Shown here: piece after piece, positions 12,801 through 25,629 of the stretch
Position numbering within the stretch: position 1 is the stretch's first letter
How the letters are laid out: each line of letters starts with the position of its first letter
Source of the DNA: Drosophila pseudoobscura
Taxonomy: Eukaryota; Arthropoda; Insecta; Diptera; Drosophilidae
Direction: 5' to 3'
Length of the DNA stretch: 64,000 nucleotides
NCBI RefSeq assembly: GCF_009870125.1
Contig: NC_046681.1
Span: 25,938,001-26,002,000 of the forward strand
Notes under the pieces: generated by a model
What the model saw: only the letters and a program-made list of their open reading frames with translations
Database searches by the model: none
Told to the model about the DNA's origin: nothing
Translations under genes and position numbers: made by a program

Positions 12801-15800
12801 TCCTTTGCTTATGAATTTTTCAATAACAAAATGTGGCACAACAGAAGAAAAAAAAAGGGTAACAAATTGTAGAAAAATTTCTCGAAAAATTTGCAGCTAA
12901 TTATGGGCATCAGGGGAGGGGAGGGGGGGTAAGGAAACCGGAAACCCTTTGGGACGAGGAGTTAGCCCAGGGTTTAATCCTTTTTATTTTTTTTTGTTTT
13001 TCCTTTGCAGAATGCTGTCGAGTGTTGTTGCCGTACTTCATTACGTTTCGTTTTGGGCTTTTGGTTTATTTTAATTTCATTTTATGATTTAACTTTACAC
13101 CTGCCCGAAAAACGAGACGCCCACACAGCCCGAAGGATACGCAGAAGGACACGCAGAAGGACTGTCGACTGCACTTCAATTAAAAACCCGAGTCCTGGGC
13201 CAAGGACAGAGGCACTTAAGTGCCTTTCACCCCCCCCCTCCCCCTTGCCAGTGCCTGTCCCGTCCCCTCGAAGGTGTGGGCACATTTCTTTGGCCCCAAA
13301 AATATTTCGAAACATTTTCCGCTACGAATAAAAAAGGGACAACAGTAATATGAAGATTTCTCTCTGGGCAGAAGAAGAGTTTTCGGGCATGCCGGGTCAA
13401 GGGTGGATGGTTGGGGGCCGGGGAGGGGGGCAAATCTTCGTGTAATCGGATAAGGTAATTGGAGGCTTTGTCTAGACATTAAGTGAACATAGTAAATTCT
13501 GTGCTGCCCGAAAGATGACTGCCAAAGTCCTTGGGGGCTGGGGTACAGTGGCAAGAAATTTGTCAACCCTGAGACAAAGCCTCGTGGGATCTTCACTAGA
13601 AGATCATAGATTTCCAAGGGACTTTTCTCTTAATTTATCTCTTTTTAAGCGAAGCATTACCGATCGTTTGTCTTCAGTGTTCTGTACTCCCTTTACTATA
13701 TTCCCGACCCACTGTGCCTCATTGAATCCCTCAAAACTACTCTCATTGGAAACCTTTTCGCTGTTCCTGCACAAAACTTTTGTACGGCAACACATGTTCG
13801 AGGTCCTTTGGCTCGGTCCCAGACTCCCGGCATAACAAACTCCTGGAATCACTTGAAGGAACCACTGCGACGGCTTTTAATAAATCGATTTAAATTTCTG
13901 ATCATATTTTCATCTCCAGAGAAATTTAATAGTTTTTCGCAATAACATTTTATGTGGCAACTCAACATTTTGCAGTCCCTCAGACGAACTCCACTCGCCG
14001 ACTATCGATGGGGTCTCTGTTCCGACTAAGGGATACCTGGTAATCCCATATGCTAGAAGATGGAAATCCTGCAAAGAAAAGGCCAAAATATATGACGTAT
14101 AAAAGCTCAATAAGGGATAGTTCTTATTCGGTCTTAAGGTCTGTGCACACGTACCTTTTATGGGGTCTACCCGCACCCTCCTCGTGCTGAGTAACAAGAG
14201 CGACGAGAGAGACCAGCGAAAAACTACCCAACTAAAATAATAAGAGCGGCAACAAACTTGGGCAAAACCCGGCACGTTGCCACGTTGGGACAACGAAACG
14301 AAGTCCAAACAAAGAAACTGTAAAGTTTACGGGTCACACGATGTGCCATGAGCTCTAGCAGGACCCGCTCTCTCTCTCTCTCTCTCGCTCTCTCTCCCAG
14401 GACCCTGTCGTCTATGGTGCTTCCTGTGCAGGGCAATAAAATTACTTTAGCCCATAAGTATGCTACAATTTTAGGTACGAGCTTTCGCCGGCTTTTGGTC
14501 GCAAGTGCTGCAAATAGTTTTGCTCCTGCTGCAGTCTCCCACTACCCCCCCTGCCCCTCCGGCCGCCCCCACCGAGACACACATCATAATTAATGCAAAG
14601 CTGGCAAATGTATGCAACACCTGCGGTTTGTTTAAAACGACCACAAGCATTGCCCCCCCTCTCCACCTCCCCCTCCCTCCGTCCTGGGCTCTTGGGGTCT
14701 ATCCTGGGGCTACTAACCAATTTTGGTTATTGAAATTGCTTCGTCCAAGTCGCTGACATTTTATGCTCATTTAATTGCAGGGCCCACAAAAAAGGCTGTC
14801 CAATTTCACTTCAATCGAATTCAATACGCTTCGCTTTTCCAATTTCAATGTCCCGAGGCCTCGCAACGAATTGGTTTCTCCGCTTGCGGTCCTGCAGGAC
14901 CAACTGGCGACGACACAAGTTGTTTTGCGGTTAGCGCAGTGTTTCTTGCCACATCATGCTGCCACCGACGAGTATAATTAACCAGCTTAGCCCACATTCT
15001 GTGGACACTGTACTGCGGCTGTAATTGCGATTGCCAATTGTTTTTTATATACATATAGTCTGTTATTCCCTAATTGCGGGTCCTTTGTCTCTGGCTGACA
15101 TGCAAATGAGTTGCTTGTTGTTGACCTCTCTACATGTCAATTAAGTCGAGCCGCTCGCTGTGGCCATATGTAGGGGGCTGATCCAAGAAGAATACAAACC
15201 CTGATGAGGCTCTGCAACTAATTATACGTATAGCTGTGCCGGTGATGACAGACGAGCTATGTGAAGGTCCTTACAGTTCCCAGGTTTAAGGTTTCTCTTA
15301 CTACACTTTGGTGTTCCCAGAAAGTCATCTCAATCGTCATCTAATCCCAGAAAATATTCTGTTTCTGAAGTGTAATTAAAAAATATCCATGGCATACTTT
15401 TGTGTGAACTTTTTGTTGGGGCGTTTCAGGAAGGGTAACCACTCCCCCCTGCCCCTCCCCGCCAAAGGAAACCCAACATCGATTTTGTTCTCAAGTTTCA
15501 GGCGCTTTTGTTTACACAAAAATTATGTTTAATGAGCAACAACCCCGCACGGGCCGGCCGCGGCACAGCCTCTTGTTGGGGGTTGGAAAAACTGACAATT
15601 ATAATTACAAGGTCTTAAGTTTTTCGTGAAAATTATTATTTTAATTATGGACCAGCCAGCCAGCCAGGGTGGAAATGGAAACAGAAACCGAAACGAAACG
15701 GACAAGAATTCGATACATTTATGTCCCTGTGACAGATCATAAATTCAACGATTTGAGCGATCTGTTTGGGCAACAATAAACCCGGAGAGCATAAAAACCC

Positions 15801-18639
15801 CATGCGAGAAAATCATCTAATCAAGTGACACATAATCAGTTTTTATGGGGCGGGGAGGGGTGGGGGGGTACCCAGGGCAATCATAACTTTTGCCCCAAAC
15901 ACATCGCATCGCACATCGGGTTTTATTCTCGCACGTTGATAATTTTTATTTGCCGCTCTGACTGCTCGACGATAGATACCAGCCAAAGGACATACTCCTG
16001 TGCGTGTGTATGTCCTGGGCAAATAAAATACATTTTTGCTGCGCTTTTATTTGCCATCAGTTTCAGTGTCCATCCCTTGTAGCCTTTGTAATAATCATTT
16101 ATTTAATGTGCCCAAACATTTATTATTTCCGCTGACACCCATCCGGGTGACCCCCGGATCTGGCTCTGGCTCCTCTGGAATGGTCAAAGTTAGATTGGAC
16201 ACTTGCGCAATTTTCGCCTAATGAATCTAATTGAGTTTAACAAGTGGCCCACAACATCGGGCTAATGCCAATGCCAATGTTGTCGCTGTGTCGCTGTGAC
16301 CTTCAATGGTGGCTGTGGCTCCTTCTAGTTGGGGCCTTACCAAAGGAAAAATGGCTGAAGCTTTTGCCAGTAATTAAAGAGAGAGTGGATAGCCAACTGT
16401 TGAGGATTGGCATGCCTGGGACCCAGTCTTGGCCTCTTTAATATGTTTTTTTTTCCACATAATTCATAGATTCAAAAGAATGCCAATGGATCGCATGGAA
16501 AATTAAAAACTCTCCCTACCAAAAATCCAAGCACAAAGGGGGGGGGGAGTGGAGTGGGTGGAGGTGGTTTTAGATCTAACAAATAAAGCCAATAGCAAAA
16601 TGTTAAACGAAAATATTTCCAACTCATTGATTGCCATACTCCCAGGCAAAACTCCGATCCCCCGACTTGGCTGGGGCCTTTCTGTTTGCATACATATTTG
16701 TGTGTTCAAACAATATACAAAAAAAAAAGAGCCATGGCGGGTGTGGGGGGGGGCTGTGTATGCCCTTCGGAGTTCCAGAGTCTATGAAATAATGAACGCA
16801 TGAATGATTGCATACTTTTTGGCTGCTTGCCGCTTAACATTTTCATTGCCATTTATTTCTGGGTTTTCGTTTTCCTATATGAAAAAAAATACCAAAATCG
16901 GTTAATGTTTATTGAAAAAGCATAAAATTCGTTCTACCAGAATGGAAAATATGCTTTTGATACAATTATTGTGCCTATCTGCAGGCGCCGGCCCTGGAAA
17001 ACGCACCCCCAAACCTTGGGATGAACCCTCCAGCCCTCCAGCTCTCCAGCCACCCCATTCCTCGCCTCTTCTTTTACGTATTTTTCGTTTTTTAAATTTG
17101 TTTTTCTTCTTTTTTCGTTTGAGTTCATTTTGCGAGAGTGTGTGTGTGCCTCCTGGCCGGGTGCCCCCTCAGGGCCTGCAGTTATATGGGTCGCTTGCCG
17201 CTGATAACAATTCTGGATAATATTCTGGTCCTGCCACTGCGTTTGGGCTTTGAGCCGAGGAAAGCGGAAAGCAATTTCATGGTCATGAGGTGGAACAATG
17301 TCGAGCAGAAATGGAAATCATCGCATGTTTTAGTTCGGTTATTAGCATACGTCGCATTGTTCAGCGGCTCATGGTTTTTTCGTGGAGTATTTATGGAATA
17401 TGATTGACTTTGGGTAAGTCATGGAATCTGCATAGATTTAGTAGATGAATTCTTATTGGAAATCAAAAGAAAACTTTAAGGACTGTAGACTCATTGCATT
17501 CCCCACCGAGATTGCCCTTTTATTTGAGGATTTAGAGTCCCTTATTTTTCGAGAAAAATACCTAACCAAAATACCTTCCAAATAAAATTCAGAATAATTT
17601 CTTTAACCAACAAATCAAACATCCTTCAAGGTATAGACTTTCATCAGATATCTAGCCCTTGTTAATTTTCCACCTCATCATCAAAATGTAACAAATTTTC
17701 GATTATAATTTAAATGAAGTTCAAAAGGTTGCGGGGAGCTAAGAAAAAAACGCTGGCAAATTACATGGCTTTGATATTCAAATGCTGTTGTAAAGTTTCA
17801 TTTGCCTTTCAGCCGCAACTCATTTTCACATTTTACACATTTTCACATTTTACACATTTTATGCATTATTCAAAAGTGTTGCCCACTTTGCGGTCCTTGG
17901 TCAGCGAAGGGTTAAGAGTGGGGAGGGGGGACCCATGAAACATATTTGATATTTCATGCCCAAATAAATGCAATGAAAATTCATCAATTGACTCGACGAC
18001 TCATCCGCTCGTCCGCTTTGGCCGCTGTGGCCGCCGTCAACGCCTCAACGCCTCAGTTGGCATCGACTGTGGGTCCCCATTTGCATATAAATTGCTTTTG
18101 ACATCGTTTGTTTGCCATTTGCCATATACTTGCCATCATATCATCCTCTGCCGATTCTCCGATCTCTTCTTGTTTTTTTTTTTCGGGCCATGTCAAGTGC
18201 TTATCAGCCGGCTGTCATCTGTCCGGAAAAGCAATTGCAGAACTCCACGAGGCGGCATCGGCGCTTTTTTAATTGCCACAATTTGCTCTTAAACGTTTTG
18301 GCATTTCAACCTGCGATGCCGAGGACAGAGCCTGCAGCTGGCCCAAAACGAACCAGCGACACCCATGGTGACAATTATATGGAGCACTTTCTGGGACGCG
18401 GCACGCGGGAGAGTACTGCCCTCGGGGCAGCATTGGAGGCTTACAAGTTGGCCCATTAGAGGCCGTGTCTGAGAGTGTCTTTTGTGGGCGGTGGCACGGC
18501 AGTGGGCGGGAATGTCAACTTAAAAGCCAACAACAACAATGGCGGGGGAGGAGTTTAGTACAGGCTGCGATATAGTCGACGGAGTGATGCTCTAGGGGGG
18601 TAGTTTTGGGCCAATCTGTATATTGACTATTTTTAAGAG
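9881..18639. other. Intergenic DNA, no supported gene
   Basis: AT-rich at first (9880-10320; the 118-codon frame there begins at TTG, not ATG). Then mixed DNA with CT tracts at 10425-10465 and 14368-14400, a G9-A-G12 run at about 11622-11643, and further G/C runs near 13230 and 16540. The TC tract at 14368-14400 is a possible GAGA-factor site. I found no exon with preferred codon use, no tRNA cloverleaf and no transposon terminus. Confidence 0.5.
14368..14400. repeat. TC/GA dinucleotide tract
   Basis: An almost pure TC run interrupted by two CGCTC steps. Such tracts are typical GAGA-factor binding sequence in Drosophila, but no promoter is recognisable beside it. Confidence 0.6.
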
Positions 18640-19180
18640 TAAGATGGATTATTATTTTTTTTTGCTTAGTATTTTTTATCATAACAGTTATTACACTTTT
18701 ATTGGAGTGAGTTGGTAATTTGGTATTTTTCAGTATTTTTTGGTATTTTATTTAGTATTTTTCCTAATATTTTTGGCACATCAAGTATTTTATATCATAA
18801 CAGTCATTAGTATTTTTATTAGAGTGAGTAGGTAATTTGGTATTTTATATCATAGCACTTATTAGTACTTTTATTAGAGTGAGTAGTTAGTTTGGTATTT
18901 ATCATTATTTTTTTAGTATTTTATCTGTGGTATTTTTGTAGAATTAAGTGTTTTATAGCATGACAGCTATAAGTATTGTATTTGGTATTTTTCAATATTT
19001 TTGGTATTTTATTTAGTATTTTTCTCTAGTATTTTTGGTATATTAAGTATTTTATATTTTTGTTTGGTATTTTATTTAGTATTTTTCTAGATTATAAGTA
19101 TTTTATATCATAACAGTGACTAGTTATTTTGGTATTTTTCCGTATTATTTGGTATTTTATTTTGTATTTTTTTCGACCCT
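18640..19180. repeat. AT-rich array of GGTATTTT / AGTATTTTT units
   Basis: About 540 bp built from the octamers GGTATTTT and AGTATTTT, with a higher-order unit marked by TTTTATATCATAACAG followed by ATTAGAGTGAGT. The ATAACAG landmark recurs near 18690, 18805 and 19115 (also 18962 as ATGACAG), spaced irregularly by roughly 110-155 bp. Several successive units are worn but clearly related. No coding potential. Confidence 0.75.
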
Positions 19181-20019
19181 ACAAAAGTATAAAGCAGATA
19201 TATTTCGTTCTGTATAAACTCAGTTTAGGTTCATAATTCCCAAAATCTACCACCATTCATCCCATCAAGAATAATTACCTCTTAGATATTGCGTACCTCC
19301 ACAGTCCTCCCTGCGAGAAACAAACCCCATGACAGACCCAATAGACCCCACAATCCTGCTGAGTCCCATTGAAGCCTGGGGCCCGACATGCGGCGTTGAC
19401 ACAAAAATTCGTTAGGAAAACCTCAAGAACAAGACGTTAGAAAAGCAAGAAGGAAAACCCAACGCGGAAAAAAAGACAAGCGCGCAGCGGAGGGTGACAT
19501 TATTTTTCATGTCGATGCCCAAAAAGGACCAACGGAAAAGGCAAGAAACAGCAGCAGACTTTTGGCGGCTTGTTGTGCTCCTGGCGGATACTTTTGCATT
19601 TTTTATGGAGCCTGCCACGCCCCTCACCGCGCAGCCCCGGGGGCAGGTGTCGCGCGTTTTGTTTCTATTGTCATCAAGTGGAATTGGCTTTTAATGTTGC
19701 TGCTGAGATATCTTAAGAATAATTGTTTTGCGTGTTTTTCTTGATTTCCGCGGCTGGCGGGGCAGGCGAAAGCCATCCTATAGGCCCCGAAGGTGCGTTT
19801 TACTCGTATTCCTGGCCGATTTGAATTTTTCTCGTTGTTGGTTCTTGCCCCCGAGTTTTTAATGTTTGCTTGGGTTCATGTTTTCGAGGGTTCAGTGGGT
19901 CTAGGCAATGGTCTTGGGAGTTATTAATTGCAGAAGAGGGTCAAAAGTTTTCTTTCCAAAAAGAGAGCGCACCCGAGACGAAGGGGTAGGGCATTCAAAT
20001 GAATTAAATTAAAAAAATT
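19181..20019. other. Intergenic DNA, no supported gene
   Basis: Unremarkable mixed-composition DNA between two tandem arrays. Two overlapping 60-70-codon frames near 19412-19744 have no recognisable content. Confidence 0.5.
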
Positions 20020-20690
20020 TCTAACAAAGAATCTGAATTATAAATGAATTAGCTTCTCGGGGACTTATTTTTTTGTGCTACTTCTAGGACTTCTTCTCTT
20101 ACGGGCTTTGAGACCTCCAGAAATACTTAAAGATAGATAGATAGACAGACAGATAGATAGATAGACAGACAGATGGATGGATAGATAGATAGTATTTATT
20201 CCCTTCACTCACAGATGCTACTTCTAGGAAAATGAAAGAATTCAGCAGCTCATACGGGCTTTTAGTCCTTCAGAAATGCTTTAAGATACAGATAGATAGA
20301 CAGACAGATAGATGGATAGATATATAGCATCACTTAATCTATATTCTATTTATTACTTTCATTCACAGATGCTACTTCTAGGAAAGAATTTAGAAGCTCT
20401 TACTTGCTTTTAGTCCTTCAGAAATGCTTAAAGATAGATCGATAGATGGATAGACAGATAGATTGATAGATAGATAGATTGATAGATAGATAGATTCACA
20501 GATTTCCAATAATTGAGGCTTTCTAAAAAAGAATCTGAATTATAAATGAATTAGTTTTTCAGGGACTTGTATGTTGATGATACTTCTAGGAAAATGAAAG
20601 AATTTAGCAGCTTTTAGTTGCTTTTGGTCCTGCAGAAATACTTATAGATAGATACATATGTAGATAGATAGATAGATAACCCTAGCATTT
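20020..20690. repeat. Tandem array of about four ~150-190-bp units with internal GATA/GACA microsatellites
   Basis: Each unit carries GCTACTTCTAGGA (or GATACTTCTAGGA), then a tract ending CAGAAATGCTTAAAGATA, then a run of GATA, GACA and GATG tetranucleotides. TACTTCTAGGA recurs near 20079, 20219, 20374 and 20579. The first and last units also share AAAGAATCTGAATTATAAATG. The microsatellite is embedded in the longer unit, so unit duplication and tetranucleotide slippage have both acted. Confidence 0.8.
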
Positions 20691-23600
20691 GTATTTATAT
20701 CGTATATTACTCCCTCTATTCACAGATTTCCCGATATACTTGAGGCTTCCCCTTCCTTCAGGCACTTTCCCAAATCTTAACCCGAAATAGTTTATCTTGA
20801 AAATGTTCCCAAAAACTCTTTTCCAGTATATTATCAACTCAAATATGCAAATCCCAGTGATGTGTGTGCACGCATCATTTTCGATTTAAATATAAATTAA
20901 TATTTTAACACGTTTCTGGTGTTTTTTTTTTTTGTTTTTGTCGGCGAGGAGCCGAGGCAGAGTCCTTCCTGGGATCGGGGGCTGCTCATTTAAATTTAAA
21001 TCCATGCGTGTGTGTGTGAGAGCTCCTTTCTCCTTTTCTCATTTAATCTTAATTAAAAACCGGTTTTTCGGGTTGCTGTTGTACATATATTTTTTTTCCA
21101 TGCCCAGCTCCAAAAAGTATGCAACAAGGCGGCAGAATTGTTGAGTTTTATTGTTGTTGAAACGGTTTCTGAGGGGGTTAAGGCAGCCTGCCAACATTTA
21201 TTTAGTATTCATCATATTTCTGATTTATTCAGTGGCGACTGGGCACGCGTATTTATGGTTATAATTACAGCCAGCATCCAGCATCCAGAATCCAGCATCG
21301 AGAACCCTCACCCTCGCAAAGGGGTTGTTCCTCATGTGAGGCTGTTTATTCATATGAAAACTGTTGTTTTCGGCTTCGTTTATAGTTTACGCATTTCACG
21401 GTTGAATTTACACCTTTGGGATTGTATTAGGGCCGCAGGAGAGTCCCTGAGGAGGGTGGAATTGCCTCGAAAAAGAGCAATAGTGGGTTGTTTTCCCTTG
21501 TAACTGGGTCATATGTAAATTGGGTTGTTTTGGGACAAGAGAGTACATAAATTCTGCGTTTTTTTTGTATTAGTTTAAGTAGAAGGAATCGAAGAATCAG
21601 AGCCAGTGCTGAATGGGAAATCTAGAGAGTTCTACGGAGTGGACTCTAACAGAATGGATTAGTCTTAGAAGTTTTAAAAGAACTCTTCAATATTATACTA
21701 TATCTCAGGCCCATCTCAGAAGAACTGTCTGCTGTCTGGACACGATTAGAACGATTTGATGTGATATGAACCACCTTCCTACCATTACCCCAAAAGTATC
21801 ATACTTTCTTTTAATTTTGTATAGAAAATTATAAAAAAAAACCATTACTAAGAGCTATTAATAATATCTGTATTTATGCAGTACCACATTATAAACCTAC
21901 AGCTTGAGTATACGTTTATTCCCTGTGCCATTTTAATATTTTTCTTCTTCTTTTTTTTTGGGTATTTTATAACCAAAAAGTATGATAAACATCAAAAGTG
22001 ACTTTTCGACTGTGCCATAAAAATTGATAGAAACATATCAACGCACACACACTCTTCATATCTCCATAGCCCCGTATCCCCGTTTCCCCATATGTTCTAC
22101 ACAGATTTTTTCAGCGTTAAAATTCCCAATAATTCAGCCAATAGATGGGGGGGGGGGAAAGGGGGAGTTTGGCTGCCGTTTGAGGGGGGTATGTTAAGCG
22201 CTACCTTTTGACGCACTTAATCTGCCAATAAAAGTAAATCAAAAGCAGCCCGAACCACCCCCAGAGCCGAGAGGGGGAGAGAGAGAGGGGGGGAGAGAGC
22301 AGTTCAAGAGGCATTTCCTGTTTTAAATTGAGGTATGCCATGGGATATTGCCGATATGGATACGGGATATGGGATATGGCAAAAATTCTTTGCCTATTTT
22401 TTTCACAGGAAAGAGGCAGGGGGGGGGGGATGCTCCGTGTGTCTGTGTTGAAAAGTGTAATTTTAAAAAGTCATAATCGCAGATAAGTGCGGTCTCAAAT
22501 TGCCCAAGCTGAAAGTCCGAGCCCCCCGGACCCTTACCCCCTCCCCCCCTCGACTCTGAGAGAAGGCTATTCATTACAACGGCCAACGACTGGCAGGGTT
22601 GGGGGTGGGAATGGCCATATAAGAGTATATATCACATATGAGTATGATGATGGTCCATCTCTCGATGTCTGTGGGGTTTTTTTTACACAACTTTTGCCTA
22701 TAATCCAAGCAACAAAAAGGAAAAAATCCTACGATTTACCAATTTTCATTCCGAAATCCATTGTTGCCGTTCCCCTTACCACCCTTACCACCCACCCCAC
22801 CCCATGATATATGTAGGTATTAAAAGTTATTGAAAAAAATGCTGACAAAAGAAGTATAAATATTTACGCAAAATACTATTTGAAAGTCAAGAGGGAAAGA
22901 GCTGTGGGGGGAGAGGGGGTTCGGCTCTGTTGAAAGAGGATTTCGAGGCATTGTGAAGAGCTGTCGACTGGCAAATGCAAATTATTGGCAAATTTGATGT
23001 TATCCGAAACGAAGCACAAGATTGGGAAAGGTTTTGGATGCTGGGCGGGCTTGGGCGGCGAGTTTTAATTACAATAAAGTGGGGGCTTAAGCGGGTACTG
23101 GCTACAAGTCATCGATGGCCACTTTGGGGTTTTTAACTGAGAAATTGGACTGAAAACTAAAGAAGATGATGGCCTTGTATGCCTCAAGGGGCAGACTAGA
23201 CTTGGACCTGCTTAAAGAACCCACATATTTCAATGCTTTTCTCACTTTTCCCACTTTTCAACGTTTTTCCTAGGCTCCAGGCCATATCCCTGCCTGCCCC
23301 GCCTCCCCATCCCACAGTCTATCCATTGCACACCTCTTAAGCCCCACATCTTCCACTCGCACCCCCCAAAATCCATGTTTAATTAAAAACTCCCACGCAA
23401 TTGAAATCCCACAAAGTTTCGCCTCCCCCGCGGAAAACAGAAAACAAAAAGTTTTCATCTTCCCCGTGCGACAATAGATATAAATAAAAACCAAAAATGC
23501 TATAAATTTTATGTGAAATATATTTGCTTAATGGCAATGGAAATGGGCCTGCCCTGGGAGCGGAGTCCTAGAGTGAAAGTCGTTCGGCCTTATAAATAAA

Positions 23601-24640
23601 AATTAATTTTAAGCAGCCTTACGATACCTTACGGTCCCTTACAGTGCGGAACAACAATAACAAGACAATTACACACCACACACACGAAATGAGGCAAGGC
23701 TTTTGCCAGGGGGTATTCCCTTACCTGCTCCCTGCCCCTGCCCCTGCCCCTTGCCCTGCCCCTGCCCCTTCCCCTGCCCCTTGCCCTTCCCCTCTAAGGA
23801 CTAACAAGGACACCACGCCGACAAATTGCTGGCCGCCGTTTGTCGAGTAGAAAATTGAAATTAAAAAGAAAATGTACAAAAAAAAGAAAGATGCCTAAAA
23901 TGTTAACAACTTTCTGTGGAGGATGGAGGGTTGTGGGGGGATGGGGGGGATGAAGGACAATGGTGCTATGTCATCCTGCGAGGGGGTGGCTGTGGGAAAT
24001 TGTCGCGTCTTTGGCGATAAATCAGGCAGGTGTCGTCGGCGGTTGGGTGTTAAGCATCTTGCTCTGCCCCTGCCCCCGTCCCCCCCCCCTCCCCTCCTTC
24101 TTTCCCTAAGATGTGGTCGCATTAAAAATGCAGCAAAGTTGCCAGAACAAGAGGCAGTACGAGTATATGCCGCAGCGTACCTCATCTACTTACCATCCAC
24201 CTCCACATCCCCCTCTGGCAACATTTCAATATTTCATGCAAAAAGGCGCAAGTAATTAAATTCAGGGAAAACTACGAGCAGCAGCGAAGACCGCACTGTA
24301 AAAATGCCATAATTATACGCGACTGCATGTCGTGTGGGCTTAGTGTGCCGCCATCTTGCCCTCCCCCCGTCCCCCCCGTCCCCCCCGTCCACCCCCCACG
24401 GGCAACCTGGGGAGCCCAGCGTCATGGCCTTTTACTGACATCGTCTTGGCCTTCGCCAGCGTCGCCATCGTCGCCATCTTCATGGTGTGGTGGCAGAGGC
24501 TGTGTCTTCGCCGACATCATCATCTTCTGGGTTTCGTTTCGTTTGGTTTGGCGCAGTCTCTGACCTTTCTGATACCCTGTACTCCATTTTTTTGGGGAAT
24601 TTGAAGAGGAAGTAATATTCAGGGCCATCAACATCGACAT
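20691..24640. other. Intergenic DNA, no supported gene
   Basis: Many purine or pyrimidine runs: G-runs near 22147-22166, C-rich TGCCCC repeats at 23728-23795, and CCCCCCGTC repeats at 24360-24400. A GAC/GTC-rich patch at 24440-24520 gives acidic codons on minus. Open frames follow these biases and overlap each other. Nothing resembles an exon. Confidence 0.5.
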
Positions 24641-24670
24641 GTACACCTCCAAAGAAAGGCTCCAGACTGT

Positions 24671-24686
24671 ATTTATTTGTTTTATT
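24671..24686 (-). terminator. Polyadenylation signals of peptide gene A
   Basis: AATAAA (plus-strand TTTATT at 24681-24686) begins three nucleotides after the stop of gene A, with a second AATAAA just beyond. Gene D carries the matching AATAAATACAG a few bases after its own stop, so this 3' end is part of the shared gene layout. Confidence 0.55.
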
Positions 24687-24688
24687 CC

Positions 24689-24772
24689 CTAGCCACATTG
24701 GTGTTTTTTTGGATCGCATAGCATCCCTGCAATAATTGCCAGAACACAAGGAACAGCCATCAGCCACTGCAT
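24689..24772 (-). CDS. Peptide gene A: 27-aa secreted precursor with C-x6-C tail
   Basis: Single-exon frame of 27 codons. It starts MQWLMAVPCVLAIIAG, a short hydrophobic signal peptide, and ends MLCDPKKHQCG. If the signal is removed near residue 16, the released peptide has two cysteines six residues apart and could close into a small ring. I recognise no known family; seminal-fluid or immune-induced small peptides are plausible classes, but this is inference. Support comes from paralogue E (30829-30912), which has the same length, the same signal and the same Cys-[DN]-Pro-Lys...Cys pattern although the two DNA sequences have diverged. A TATA box, initiator and polyA signal lie at the expected places, implying an mRNA of only about 130 nt. 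A longer overlapping frame at 24480-24782 is in another frame and lacks an ATG start. Confidence 0.6.
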   Translation of the reverse strand: MQWLMAVPCVLAIIAGMLCDPKKHQCG

Positions 24773-24779
24773 CTTGAAA

Positions 24780-24820
24780 CAATGAATATCTTGGGCAGGA
24801 ATGAGAATTCTTTTATATAA
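24780..24820 (-). promoter_or_regulatory. Core promoter of peptide gene A
   Basis: Minus-strand TATATAAAAG (T at 24819) and initiator TCATTG (A at 24783), leaving an 11-nt leader before the ATG. The same spacing recurs in paralogues B-E. Upstream, a block containing TTATTTCACTTT and TATAATCYATAGCTAAT (plus-strand sense) is shared with other members. Confidence 0.6.
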
Positions 24821-25200
24821 TTTTGATTTTTCTGAAGCCAATGGGAATTATTTCACTTTGTATATATAATCCATAGCTAATCCAGCATCAAAATCGTGAT
24901 TATTCCTTAAGCTACCCATTTCCTGATATTTTATAAAAGGTTTGAAGGAAATTCCTCTCAAAATATGTTCCAAGAAAAACCTGCCAGGCGCCTAAGGAGC
25001 CATGCATCCTTGTGGTTGAGATCCGCTGGACCAGCGATGGCTTCAATGAGCCCATCTGTAGGGTGCTTTGGTCCTCAGACGATAGCTTACAGATCTTTTC
25101 CCTTTCCACATGTGGGCCCAGCCAGTTAAGGACTTTCTTCCTTTGTCACATCAAGAACAAATAAATAAAAGAGCCTTGTAAGCCCCCAAATAAATCTCGA
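24821..25200. other. Spacer between peptide genes A and B
   Basis: The right part (seen from gene A) carries the conserved upstream block of the family at about 24830-24890. The rest is unique. Near 25180-25225 the text shares AAATCTCGAYTTTGTTATGC with the 3' flank of gene C, which marks the start of the homologous unit for gene B. Confidence 0.5.
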
Positions 25201-25308
25201 CTTTGTTATGCTCTCAAAAATATTTATGTCCGATCTTTATAGCCACCGGGACACACCTATCCAACGGATTGTACCGGCATTTTACGGGCCATCAAACAAA
25301 TATTGCAG

Positions 25309-25407
25309 CTAGAATAATTTTGGCAATAGTCTGCGATGCTTTCTTAGTGGAACGGGTCTCAGCTCCAAAATTGCTAGAACGAAGGTAAGAGCCAGCAGCC
25401 AACGCAT
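25309..25407 (-). pseudogene. Peptide gene B: degenerate member or diverged basic peptide
   Basis: Begins MRWLLALTFVLAIL, the family signal peptide, but the frame then reads a basic tail (ELRPVPLRKHRRLLPKLF) and stops after 32 residues. Past the stop, the same frame gives LQYLFDGP, matching LQYLFDSP inside paralogue C. B therefore appears to be a C-like gene with a premature stop and a second stop after GP. It lacks the C-x6-C tail. The initiator is altered (TAATCG instead of TCATCG), which may weaken transcription. The short basic, proline-containing tail could by chance resemble an antimicrobial peptide, but I would treat B as a relic. Confidence 0.45.
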
Positions 25408-25414
25408 CTTGATA

Positions 25415-25453
25415 CGATTAATATCGTTCCCCAGCAATCCTCATTCTTTTATA
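25415..25453 (-). promoter_or_regulatory. Core promoter of peptide gene B
   Basis: Minus-strand TATAAAAG (T at 25453) with the initiator position 35 bp downstream reading TAATCG. The 11-nt leader length is kept. It has almost the same sequence as the promoter of gene D. Confidence 0.5.
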
Positions 25454-25629
25454 CCATTTACATTGTTCCGAAACAAATTGGAATTATATCACTTTGACCA
25501 TATAATCTATAGCTAATCGAGCGGGTCTAAGCGGATCTAAGCAACAAAATTGTGATATCATGATATTTTATAATAAGTGTGCAGGAAATTCCTCTCAAAA
25601 TATGAGGAATATGTTGGAGAAATGAGAGT

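Noticed and set aside
24480..24782. 100-codon minus frame over peptide gene A
   Set aside because: Starts at a non-ATG codon, is in a different frame from the conserved signal peptide, and runs into repetitive GAC-rich DNA.
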